Positions 1 to 6,589 of a stretch of 9,169 nt of DNA are shown here, in pieces. A program made the position numbers and the translations under genes. Position 1 is the stretch's first letter; each line of letters begins with the position of its first letter. Location: assembly GCA_021413405.1 (NCBI GenBank), contig JAIOQL010000474.1, forward strand, positions 1 to 9,169. The letters are read 5' to 3'. The stretch is from Leptospira sp. Its GTDB lineage: Bacteria > Spirochaetota > Leptospiria > Leptospirales > Leptospiraceae. The notes beneath the pieces are model-generated. The model searched no databases. It had not been told where the DNA came from and saw only the letters and a list, made by a program, of their open reading frames with translations.

Positions 1-1
1 T

Positions 2-1282
2 GATCCGCACACAATTGAATTTACTGCAAAGACAATTCATTGGAATAATTTCAACGAAGTAGCCTCAGGTTTTTATATTCTACCGAAGCACGCATTTGAA
101 GGGAAAGATTTTAACAAAATGAATTTTGAATTCCCGGTGACTTCCGGCCCTTATAAACTTTTCGATTCGAAAAAAGGAAGGTTTGTTAAAATGCAAAGAA
201 GAGGTGACTACTGGCAAAGAGCATATCCGTTCAATAAAGGACGCTATAATTTTGATATGCTTTTGTTCAAATTTTTCAATGACGGATCAATTGCATTCCA
301 GGCTCTCAAAAAAGGAGACGTTGATATTTATGGAGTGAACATTGCTTTTATCTGGATCAAGGAAGCAACCGGGGAAAAATTCGACCGGAACCTGATCGCA
401 AAGCAAAAAGTTTTCAATGATAGACCGATTGGATTTCAGGGCTGGGCGATGAATACACGTAAAGATATTTTCAAAGACAGACGTGTTCGGAAAGCTATCA
501 GTCATCTTGTAAACCGGAAATTGATGATAGAAAAGCTTGCTTATGGCCAGTACGAACCGACCAACAGCTATTATCCGGATTATTATTTTGGGAAAGAAAA
601 GAATCCGAACGAACCGGTTGACTTTAACGTTGGGAAAGCCCGTGCGTTGCTTGCGGAGGCAGGGTGGAAAGCAAATTCAAAAGGAATACTGGAAAAAGAA
701 GGAAAAGAATTTTCATTCAAGATACTTGATAGAGATGGAAGCACAGAAAAATATTTTACAGTCTTTCTGGAAGTTGCGAAACAGGTAGGAATAAAAGCCG
801 GAATTGACAGAACGGATCTGGCAGGATGGTCTGCGCGCGTTGATAAATATGATTTTGATATGACATGGGCTGCCTGGGGGGGAGCGATGTTCAAGGATCC
901 GGAAGCGCAATGGTCTTCTAAATTCGCAGATGAAGAAGGACAGCCAAATCTTTCCGGACTGAAAATCCCGGAAGTAGACAGGCTTATAGAAGCGCAAAAA
1001 GGCGAATTTGATGTAGCAAAAAGAAATCAGATCGTGAAGAAAATAGATACGATAGTTTACAAAGAATATCCATACGTACTGTTGTGGCACCTGAATTGTT
1101 CGCGTTTGCTTTACTGGCAAAAATTCGGAATGCCTAGCTACCCGCTTGGAAAATATGGAGATGAGACTGCTGCACTAGATTACTGGTGGATCGACGAGAA
1201 GAAAACCACGGAGCTGGAGAATGCGGACAAGAACAATGGAAGCCTATCGGCAATTGAAAAAGAAATCAGATGGAAGGAATAA
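2..1282 (+). CDS. ABC transporter substrate-binding protein, family 5 (YejA/oligopeptide-like), 5' truncated
   Basis: The reading frame is open from the window edge (first full codon at 2) to TAA at 1280-1282, giving 426 visible residues. An in-frame ATG at 119 is internal, because the codons before it (DPHTIEFTAK..., ending KHAFEGKDFNK) already read as the family's domain I. The segment SGPYKL, then RFVKMQRRGDYW, and above all GFQGWAMNTR...FKDRRVRKAISHL (about residues 144-169), are typical of SBP_bac_5 proteins and closest to the YejA branch. Such proteins bind peptides or peptide-like solutes outside the inner membrane and pass them to an ABC permease. Full-length members have about 600 residues, so some 170-190 N-terminal residues, including the signal peptide, lie outside the window. 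The permease and ATPase genes are not visible and the true ligand is unknown. The frame is intact and the gene looks functional. The family call is secure; the YejA assignment is moderate. Confidence 0.9.
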   Translation, partial: DPHTIEFTAKTIHWNNFNEVASGFYILPKHAFEGKDFNKMNFEFPVTSGPYKLFDSKKGRFVKMQRRGDYWQRAYPFNKGRYNFDMLLFKFFNDGSIAFQALKKGDVDIYGVNIAFIWIKEATGEKFDRNLIAKQKVFNDRPIGFQGWAMNTRKDIFKDRRVRKAISHLVNRKLMIEKLAYGQYEPTNSYYPDYYFGKEKNPNEPVDFNVGKARALLAEAGWKANSKGILEKEGKEFSFKILDRDGSTEKYFTVFLEVAKQVGIKAGIDRTDLAGWSARVDKYDFDMTWAAWGGAMFKDPEAQWSSKFADEEGQPNLSGLKIPEVDRLIEAQKGEFDVAKRNQIVKKIDTIVYKEYPYVLLWHLNCSRLLYWQKFGMPSYPLGKYGDETAALDYWWIDEKKTTELENADKNNGSLSAIEKEIRWKE

Positions 1283-1309
1283 AAAAACCCGGCAACGTCC
1301 GCTGCCGGG
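1281..1309 (-). terminator. Rho-independent terminator of the DoxX-family gene
   Basis: A perfect 7-bp GC-rich stem (CCCGGCA 1288-1294 with TGCCGGG 1303-1309) encloses an 8-nt loop. Read on the minus strand it is followed at once by seven T residues (complement of A 1281-1287), 10 nt beyond the stop of the DoxX gene. The plus strand has no T-run after the stem, so it should work mainly for the minus-strand transcript. The T-run abuts and partly overlaps the stop codon of the converging transporter gene. Confidence 0.9.
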
Positions 1310-1318
1310 ATGTGAAAA

Positions 1319-1708
1319 TTAAACTTTTGCTTTCTGGGTGAGAACTGAAGTGTAATATTCTCTATAAGCATATCCAAGATAGATATGGATGATAAACATC
1401 GCAGCCTGCAGGAACATCCCTGTTGGTGCAAGAAAGGCATGAAACAGAAAAATATTCACGGTGATGGGTGCAAGCAGAACAAGAGCCAGCGGAACATAAA
1501 AACCTGATAAGAGCAGCAGACCTCCAGAAACTTCGATCACTTTCAAAAGCTGAAATGAAAATCCTGAACTGATCAGTGTGCCAATGAAATTTCCCGCTTG
1601 CTCCGGCATAGGAGGAATTGCAATAAAATGCAGGAAGAAGTTTAGCCCAAAAACAGTATATATCAATCCGAGAAGAAGTCTCAGACCCATTGTGATTTTA
1701 GAATTCAT
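1319..1708 (-). CDS. DoxX-family membrane protein
   Basis: A 129-residue, strongly hydrophobic protein with about four membrane spans, starting MNSKITMGLRLLLGL. The order of segments (GLRLLLGLIYTVFGLNFFLHF, PEQAGNFIGTL, the KVIEVSGGLLLLSGF span, then PITVNIFLFHAFLAP) is characteristic of the DoxX family of small inner-membrane proteins. Members are named after a thiosulfate:quinone oxidoreductase subunit, but most have no proven activity, so no reaction is assigned. I chose the ATG at 1708-1706 over the in-frame ATG at 1720. GAGG (1718-1715) lies 6 nt before the downstream ATG, while nothing like a Shine-Dalgarno site precedes 1720. The downstream start also gives a normal DoxX N terminus. 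The gene is monocistronic, with its own terminator at 1281-1309, and is divergent from the DUF1564 gene. Confidence 0.88.
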   Translation of the reverse strand: MNSKITMGLRLLLGLIYTVFGLNFFLHFIAIPPMPEQAGNFIGTLISSGFSFQLLKVIEVSGGLLLLSGFYVPLALVLLAPITVNIFLFHAFLAPTGMFLQAAMFIIHIYLGYAYREYYTSVLTQKAKV

Positions 1709-1714
1709 AAATAA

Positions 1715-1718
1715 CCTC
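1715..1718 (-). promoter_or_regulatory. Ribosome binding site deciding the DoxX start
   Basis: GAGG on the minus strand, 6 nt upstream of the ATG at 1708. It overlaps the first two codons of the longer possible ORF from 1720, which argues that the longer start is not used. Confidence 0.7.
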
Positions 1719-1741
1719 ATTGTCTAATAATTTGATGTTTA

Positions 1742-1771
1742 ACTATATTTTTTGACCTATTTTTACTACAA
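1742..1771 (-). promoter_or_regulatory. Candidate sigma-70 promoter for the DoxX gene
   Basis: On the minus strand TTGTAG (complement of 1766-1771) and TATAGT (complement of 1742-1747) are separated by 18 nt, close to -35/-10 consensus. This would place transcription start near 1735, about 27 nt before the chosen ATG. The surrounding divergent spacer (1709-1945) is AT-rich. No equally good promoter for the plus-strand DUF1564 gene was found: TTGACT at 1835-1840 has no matching -10 at the right distance. This is pattern matching only. Confidence 0.45.
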
Positions 1772-1945
1772 CTAAAAAATGAAAAATTTTGACTAAAAAC
1801 CAATTAAATTTCTGTGTCTTCAGCTACGCCGGTATTGACTTTTCACGGAAAAAGGGATTTTTTTTCGAAAATTTCGGCTTTTTCATAGAGTTTATACGCC
1901 ATAACAGCAAATTTTTTACCCATATTCAATAGAAAGGATACCTAT

Positions 1946-2497
1946 ATGGGAAATAATAGAACAGCTAAATCCGCAATCTCGACAAGAAATAAATGGGAAC
2001 AAGAAACGCATTATTCAAATCTAAGGGATACAGCTTCAACATTCAATATCCCGGAAAACCTAGTGCCATTCCTTAAATCAAAATGCGAGGTCAATGGGAG
2101 TTTGACCGGTTATTTGAAATATTTGTTAAATAAATACCGTTTGGTTTGTTATGCCGGAACTATGGCAAAGAATGAAAAAGTAAAAACAAAATATCAAAAT
2201 AAGGGTTTGAAATTGAAATCACAAAGCTTTCGCCCGATGAACGGAGATTGGTTAGAATTAAAAATAATTGCAGGAATGCACAACTGTTCGGCGACTTTTA
2301 TGTTTGTTTCTTTGCTTGAACTGGACCAGGAGATAGGCGAAAAGATGGATGGAATGATGGAGGACGTAGATCCGACAAAACTGACAGCTCGGCCGATTAT
2401 TTTCATCCAAACCCTCCGAAAAAACAATTCTAAAATCAGAAATTACTGCCGTTTTGGAAAAAATTTTTACAAATTTCAGAATACATTCCCCAGATAG
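1946..2497 (+). CDS. DUF1564 family protein, probably frameshifted near its C terminus
   Basis: A 183-residue product as read. The ATG at 1946 has a good Shine-Dalgarno site, AAGGA at 1934-1938 with 7-nt spacing. Residues 35-66 (IPENLVPFLK...SLTGYLKYLLNKYR), then KYQNKGLKL (82-90), FRPMNGDWLEL (95-105) and VSLLELD (121-127) match my recollection of DUF1564. That family is multi-copy, restricted to Leptospira and of unknown function. The 35-66 segment could be a short strand plus two helices, as in ribbon-helix-helix DNA-binding proteins, but this is only an inference. From about residue 148 the predicted sequence turns rich in N, K, F, Y, C and R and looks like out-of-frame reading. The alternative frame downstream is described at 2385-2531. 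The gene is monocistronic, between the divergent DoxX gene and the GH31 pseudogene. The family call is good; its integrity is doubtful. Confidence 0.8.
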   Translation: MGNNRTAKSAISTRNKWEQETHYSNLRDTASTFNIPENLVPFLKSKCEVNGSLTGYLKYLLNKYRLVCYAGTMAKNEKVKTKYQNKGLKLKSQSFRPMNGDWLELKIIAGMHNCSATFMFVSLLELDQEIGEKMDGMMEDVDPTKLTARPIIFIQTLRKNNSKIRNYCRFGKNFYKFQNTFPR

Positions 2498-2531
2498 GGC
2501 AAAATTCTTCAAAGAAGAAAGCAATCTGTAG
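2385..2531 (+). other. Probable displaced C-terminal coding segment of the DUF1564 gene
   Basis: In the frame starting at 2385 (one base ahead of the DUF1564 frame) the sequence is open until TAG at 2529-2531. It encodes a tail of about 48 residues containing LFSSKPSEKTILKSE, ITAVLEKIFTNFRIH and SPDRAKFFKEESNL. This reads as a charged amphipathic helix region with ordinary codon use (GAA, AAA, GCC, ATT), unlike the N/K/F/Y/C/R-rich tail of the annotated frame. The TGA of this frame at 2382-2384 means the slip must lie just after that, around the GCTCGGCC at 2387-2394. Removing one base there would join the two parts. I could not compare it with intact paralogues. Confidence 0.45.
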
Positions 2532-2564
2532 GTGATCTACGCCTATTCCTGATCATCTTTACAG
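2526..2564. repeat. Nested short inverted repeats downstream of the DUF1564 gene
   Basis: CTGTA (2526-2530) pairs with TACAG (2560-2564), and inside it TGATC (2533-2537) pairs with GATCA (2551-2555) around a 13-nt loop. The two stems are separated by a 2-by-4 nt internal loop. There is no T-run on either side, so it is not a standard terminator. It may be a weak 3' structure or chance. Confidence 0.25.
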
Positions 2565-2654
2565 TAAACACGCTGAGGAAGAGTATTTCAGTTGCCTATT
2601 CTCCAAAGATTAATCAATATGACAAACTGCAATTTTCAATCTATGGGGTATTTA

Positions 2655-4735
2655 ATGAAAAAATATATTTCTTTTATTTTATTATCATTCCTGTTTTCGC
2701 AATGCAGCAATTCCAACTTCGGGACGCTAAAGATTGATTCTCCGTCGCTCTTAGAAAGTGCTACCGGGCATTCATTGAAAATGAAGAATGTTAACTCTTT
2801 CCTAAGATTTTTTTCCGGATCACAATCCAAAACGTTTGTCGAGATTCCGATAAATAAGGCATTCCTCCGGGCCCAAAAAGGGAATCCTAACGTCGCCTAT
2901 CGAATGGCTGCATTCAGAATTTCTGATTCAACTAATGGGGATTGCAGAAATCAGACAATAACAGGATCAATTTATACTGATAAATTTTTTTCACTTCGTG
3001 GGACGTTAAGCGGCAATGGCTGTCAAACTGATTATCAGATTTATTTCACACTAACCGCCGAAGACACAGTAGAATTCACAGTAACCCTTTCTGATAAATC
3101 CTTGAACAGAATTGCAATGCGATTTGGTTCTGATGAAACTGAACAATTTTTTGGATTTGGAGAACAATATTCCTATTTCAACATGAAAGGGAAAAAACCA
3201 TTTCTTTTGACCGAAGAGCAAGGAATTGGAAGAGGCGATCAGCCAATTACCGCCGGAGCAAATATAACGGCAGGTGCCGGCGGAAACCAATACACATCAT
3301 ATGCTCCCGTCCCCCATTATATCACAACCAAAAACAGATCTCTATTTTTCGAAAATACCGGGTATTCCAAATTTGACCTGTCTGATCCGAATGAAGTGTC
3401 ATTTGAATTCTGGGATAATAATTTGCGGGGAACTATCTGGGTTGCTGACAATCCGCTAAAATTAATCGAACTCTACACCAAAAAAACCGGCAGATTTGAG
3501 AAACTTCCTGACTGGGCATATGGAACCTGGATGGGATTACAGGGAGGGTCAGTAAAAGTAACAAGGATTGTCGATTCTTCCATAGAAGCGGGAAATCCGG
3601 TAACAGCACTCTGGATCCAGGATTGGGTGGGAAGAAGAAAGACAAATTTCGGAGACCAGTTAGCCTGGAGATGGTATGCAAAAGAGTCGGGTGATGCGCC
3701 TGTATATCCGGAATTCAAAGAATTTTGCTCAAGCATGAACAAAAAAGTGGTAAAAGTTCTGGGGTATATTAATTCTTTGTGTTTCCGGCATATCTGATTG
3801 ATCTGACAAACCCGGATGCGGTCAGATGGACAAAAGATATAATCAGAAAGAATCTGATAGATGCCGGTTTGTCAGGATGGATGGCTGATTTTGGGGAATG
3901 GCTTCCATTCGATGCAAAGCTTCACAGCGGAGTTGACGCGTCTCTCTACCACAACGTCTATCCTGTCGATTGGGCCCGGATCAACAGGGAAGCAATCCGC
4001 GAGGCGGGAAAGGAGGGTCAGATCATTTTTTTCACAAGGGCAGGTTACAGTTACTCTAACCGTTATTCAACTATGTTCTGGGAAGGTGACCAAATGGTAA
4101 GTTTTGGGATGAACGATGGACTTGCATCAGCGATTACGGGATTGATAAGCGGTGGGGTAAGCGGAATCGCGTTTAATCATAGCGACATTGGCGGATATAC
4201 AACAATAAACAATCCTCTAAAAAATTATCACAGAACCCGGGAACTTCTGCTTCGCTGGGCAGAAATGAGTGCATTCACGCTAACATTCCGTTCCCATGAA
4301 GGCAACAGGCCGGACAAAAATTACCAGGTTTATTCAGATGAAAAAGTGAAAAAAGAATTTGCGCGACTTGGAAAATTGCATTTTGCACTGAAGGACTATC
4401 TCAGTGCGTTAGCCGACGAAGCCCACGAAAAAGGATATCCGGTTGTTCGCGCAACCTATCTTCATTATCCGAAAGACAGGAATACCTATGACCTGAAACA
4501 CCAGTTCCTTCTGGGAGAAGACGTTTTGGTTTTTCCGGTTCTTGAAAACGCAGAGGTCTCTGTCATTGGATATTTACCTGCCGGTAAGTGGGAAAATATC
4601 TGGACCGGAGAAATTATAGAAGGTGGAAAATCGCATAATGCTGCTGCACCCTTAGGGAAACCAGCTGCATTCCTGAAAGTTGGCGGTAAATGGAGCGAAA
4701 GGATACGAAAATCAGTTACGGATGCCGGGATATAG
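2655..4735 (+). pseudogene. GH31 glycosidase, YihQ-like (sulfoquinovosidase branch), lipoprotein, disrupted by internal deletion
   Basis: The first part (ATG 2655; weak GGGG site at 2645-2648) runs out of frame to TGA at 3795-3797. The rest is in another frame, open from 3773 to TAG at 4733-4735. The N terminus, MKKYISFILLSFLFSQC, is a lipoprotein signal with Cys17. FFGFGEQYSYFNMKG, the EQGIGRG motif and WIQDWVGRRKTNFG mark the YihQ branch of GH31. The second part has the nucleophile Asp in WMADFGEWLP (codon 3887-3889), the acid/base Asp in WEGDQM (4088-4090), then HSDIGGYT and HEGNRP. Compared with E. coli YihQ from memory, the nucleophile-to-acid/base distance is identical. The stretch from GYIN (3762-3773) to the nucleophile is about 94 nt short, which explains the frame change. 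The lost part holds the usual post-INP loop and the GY.VK segment of the barrel. An intact ancestor would have had about 724 residues. No other stop interrupts either half, so the decay seems recent. No intact enzyme is expected. Confidence 0.85.
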
Positions 4736-4788
4736 AATTCAGTCTCTAACTCTGTTCAATCGGTCTATGTCACACAATATTCTAGGAA

Positions 4789-4815
4789 AAATGCTTTCAA
4801 TATAAGAAAGCATTT
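4789..4815. promoter_or_regulatory. Perfect 10-bp hairpin just upstream of the lipoprotein start
   Basis: AAATGCTTTC (4789-4798) is the exact reverse complement of GAAAGCATTT (4806-4815), with a 7-nt AT loop. It ends 15 nt before the ATG at 4831 and lies in the 95-nt gap after the GH31 pseudogene. No T-run follows on the plus strand. On the minus strand the stem is followed by a short T-run, but no minus-strand gene ends there. It could be a 5' leader element of the lipoprotein mRNA, an operator, or a weak terminator of the GH31 transcript; its role is not known. Confidence 0.5.
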
Positions 4816-4830
4816 GGATTATCAAATTTT

Positions 4831-5682
4831 ATGAAATTTAAATTTGTGTTATGGATTTTCGTTTTCTCAGTCATCAGTTGCAGCGGAAGAGAAGTCCGGA
4901 TAGAAGTTCAGGGCGCGTCCTATTGCCTTGCCTCAAAAATTCATTTTCAGACTCCATTACCTGAAGATTCAAAGGTAAGAGAGATAATGAATGATCCGGA
5001 ATTGAACGAAAGGTTTTCTCCGAGATCAATCAGGATTGCAATCGCATATGGAATCTGGCAGGAATTACTGGAATTGGTCCGGATGGAGAAAGATCCAAAA
5101 GCCAGTGCGAATGCAGAAGCTTCCGTCCGTAAAATCCAGATTGAAAATGTTATTTATAGACGTCTTCAGCTTGCATCTTCGGATATTGCATCTAATGCAT
5201 CTGAATTCGGATGTTATGTTGACCGTTTCACAGATAATAACCCTCTGAACGAAGCTGCCAGTATCTTAGGTGGAATTGTTGTTACATACTTCAGTTATAA
5301 AGCGTACAAACACATTGTCACAATTGAATTTAAACCTAAATCTTCTAATTTAAAAGACCTGTGGTTTAATGTCCCGACATCAAGCAATTACTCCTCCTCA
5401 ATGTGGTTCATATTTACAAAACCAGTTCTAAAAGATGAACCGGCCCCTAGAGATTTGCTGATCAAGCGATGGCTTGACAACGGATTTTTGGGAACAGAAC
5501 AAAAGGAAGACCGTGATTTTCACATCAATCTATTTTTTGGAACAGGTGGAATAAGCACGATCGATCACATCACAGACCGGAGAGAAATGAATCAGGAGAT
5601 GCAGACTTTGATACTGCTGCTCGAGCAGGATGTCAAAGTCTTTCGGATAGAACTGGCTGAGGGTGCGAGACGGTTAAATTAA
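4831..5682 (+). CDS. Putative lipoprotein of unknown function
   Basis: A 283-residue protein whose N terminus, MKFKFVLWIFVFSVISC, is a lipoprotein signal peptide: basic start, hydrophobic core, and the V-I-S-C lipobox with Cys17. The relaxed lipobox fits spirochaetes. The mature protein should be lipid-anchored in the periplasm or outer membrane. I recognise no family. Residues about 63-125 look mostly helical and charged. A short hydrophobic stretch at about 143-157 (AASILGGIVVTYFSY) follows, then a mixed C-terminal part with probable strands (HIVTIEFK, SMWFIFTKPV, HINLFFGTGG) and a final helix (QEMQTLILLLEQD). Mature cysteines are C32 and C128. No convincing Shine-Dalgarno site precedes the ATG, only GGA 12-14 nt away, but the signal peptide supports this start. 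The gene converges with the Popeye-like gene with only 20 nt between their stop codons and no clear terminator. Confidence 0.8.
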   Translation: MKFKFVLWIFVFSVISCSGREVRIEVQGASYCLASKIHFQTPLPEDSKVREIMNDPELNERFSPRSIRIAIAYGIWQELLELVRMEKDPKASANAEASVRKIQIENVIYRRLQLASSDIASNASEFGCYVDRFTDNNPLNEAASILGGIVVTYFSYKAYKHIVTIEFKPKSSNLKDLWFNVPTSSNYSSSMWFIFTKPVLKDEPAPRDLLIKRWLDNGFLGTEQKEDRDFHINLFFGTGGISTIDHITDRREMNQEMQTLILLLEQDVKVFRIELAEGARRLN

Positions 5683-5702
5683 ATATCGCAAAATGGACAT
5701 CT

Positions 5703-6344
5703 CTAACCGAGCGTTGTCGCTTTGAGTTTTCGTGAAAGATCCTGGCCAAGGATCACCTGCAATTTGATATATAATGATGGATTCAGCTGGTGTAGCGATT
5801 TTAATTTTTCCTGAGACCAGGAAAGATACTTAACGGTTCCTGTAGCTGATACGTCAGCCGACGCCGGTTCCCCTGTAAGAAAACTCATCTCTGCAACAAA
5901 CTTTCCTTTCCCTAGAGAAGCTACGTGATTCCCCTGATGAATGACGTCAACTTTTCCATCGGTTATCAGCAATAATTCCTTCTGTACGTCACCTTGCGTG
6001 CATAGTTTCTGATCTACCGTGGTTTGCTCTCTTCCGATATCCCAAAAAAGAAGAAATTCTCTTTTGCTCATTGTATGAAATACTTTTTGATATATTTCCT
6101 CCAGATCACTGGAAAGAACGATAGGTTTTCTTTCCAGAAACAACCTGATGACATGGTAGGTATTGATGCAAAGAAAAATAGAGTTGAAAAGAGATATTGG
6201 AAAGCTTGGTTTGAAAATTCCATAATTGATCATGATTATTTCTGAGATGATGGCTAAACTCCGAAGCCACAAAATATCACGGAGCAGATATGCCACCATT
6301 GTGATCATATAGGAAATATAGATCAGGTATTCATTGTATTCCAT
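5703..6344 (-). CDS. Popeye-like membrane protein with cyclic nucleotide-binding domain
   Basis: A 213-residue protein. Residues about 1-70 hold up to three hydrophobic segments (YLIYISYMITMVAYLL, LAIISEIIMINYGIF, ISLFNSIFLCINTYHVI) followed by RLFLERKPI. Residues 80-213 form a cNMP-binding-type beta-roll with LYxxVF-like entry (IYQKVF), SKREFLLF, LLLITDGKVDVI, VASLGKGKFVAEMSFLTG and a final helix with LQVILGQDL. Three N-terminal spans plus this domain recall Popeye-domain proteins, which bind cAMP in animals. The cassette that normally reads FGE...PRAA reads FVAEMSFLTGEPASA (149-163). The Arg that contacts the cyclic phosphate is absent, and ordinary CRP-like cAMP binding is therefore doubtful. 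The likely place is the inner membrane with the sensor domain in the cytoplasm. The start has no clear ribosome site; AAAGA lies about 6 nt upstream. No partner gene is visible. Confidence 0.8.
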   Translation of the reverse strand: MEYNEYLIYISYMITMVAYLLRDILWLRSLAIISEIIMINYGIFKPSFPISLFNSIFLCINTYHVIRLFLERKPIVLSSDLEEIYQKVFHTMSKREFLLFWDIGREQTTVDQKLCTQGDVQKELLLITDGKVDVIHQGNHVASLGKGKFVAEMSFLTGEPASADVSATGTVKYLSWSQEKLKSLHQLNPSLYIKLQVILGQDLSRKLKATTLG

Positions 6345-6589
6345 GATTATTCTTTATATATATCGGCTAAAAAGGGTTTTAGTTGAAGCAAAAGACCGGA
6401 ATCATCTTTTGGAATTCTTCCCAAAGGAATTGGAAAATTTTGATAATTCTTTTCAATCACCCGGACTGACCTCACAATATTTTCCTGTGAAAAATTTTGT
6501 ATTTTTTACTTTACCCCGCTTAAACTCTAATCTGCATAATTCAAACTACGCCCGGTAGCCCGTGCAGTTTCATTCGGATTCTTTAAAGA
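6345..6589. other. Intergenic spacer without a supported gene
   Basis: This 245-nt AT-rich gap lies between the RND gene's 3' end and the start of the Popeye-like gene, both on the minus strand. A short plus-strand ORF (65 codons from ATG 6343) crosses it but lacks a ribosome site and a recognisable sequence. A TATATA-rich stretch on the minus strand at 6357-6365 could be part of a promoter for the Popeye-like gene, with no good -35. I see no convincing terminator for the RND gene: the GCCCG repeats near 6550-6562 are direct rather than inverted. Confidence 0.5.

Noticed and set aside
713..1120. Minus-strand ORF of 135 codons inside the substrate-binding protein gene
   Set aside because: It is antisense to a well-conserved coding region and its product is low in plausible domain sequence; it is a shadow frame.
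1709..1720. Longer DoxX start at ATG 1720
   Set aside because: No ribosome site precedes it, and the GAGG for the downstream ATG lies inside this extension.
2505..2519. TTCTTC-AAA-GAAGAA short perfect hairpin after the DUF1564 stop
   Set aside because: It is AT-rich with a 3-nt loop and no T-run, and if the shifted frame is real it simply codes FFKEE.
2592..2654. Upstream extension of the GH31 first ORF (21 extra residues from 2592)
   Set aside because: The lipoprotein signal peptide starts exactly at the Met encoded at 2655; the extra residues would destroy it.
3773..4735. Second half of GH31 as an independent gene starting at GTG 3779
   Set aside because: It begins in mid-barrel, lacks the N-terminal beta-sandwich and substrate-binding residues, and has no ribosome site.
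6334..6558. Plus-strand ORF of 74 codons in the spacer upstream of the Popeye-like gene
   Set aside because: It starts with TTG, or ATG at 6343, overlaps the opposite-strand gene, has no ribosome binding site and no recognisable sequence.
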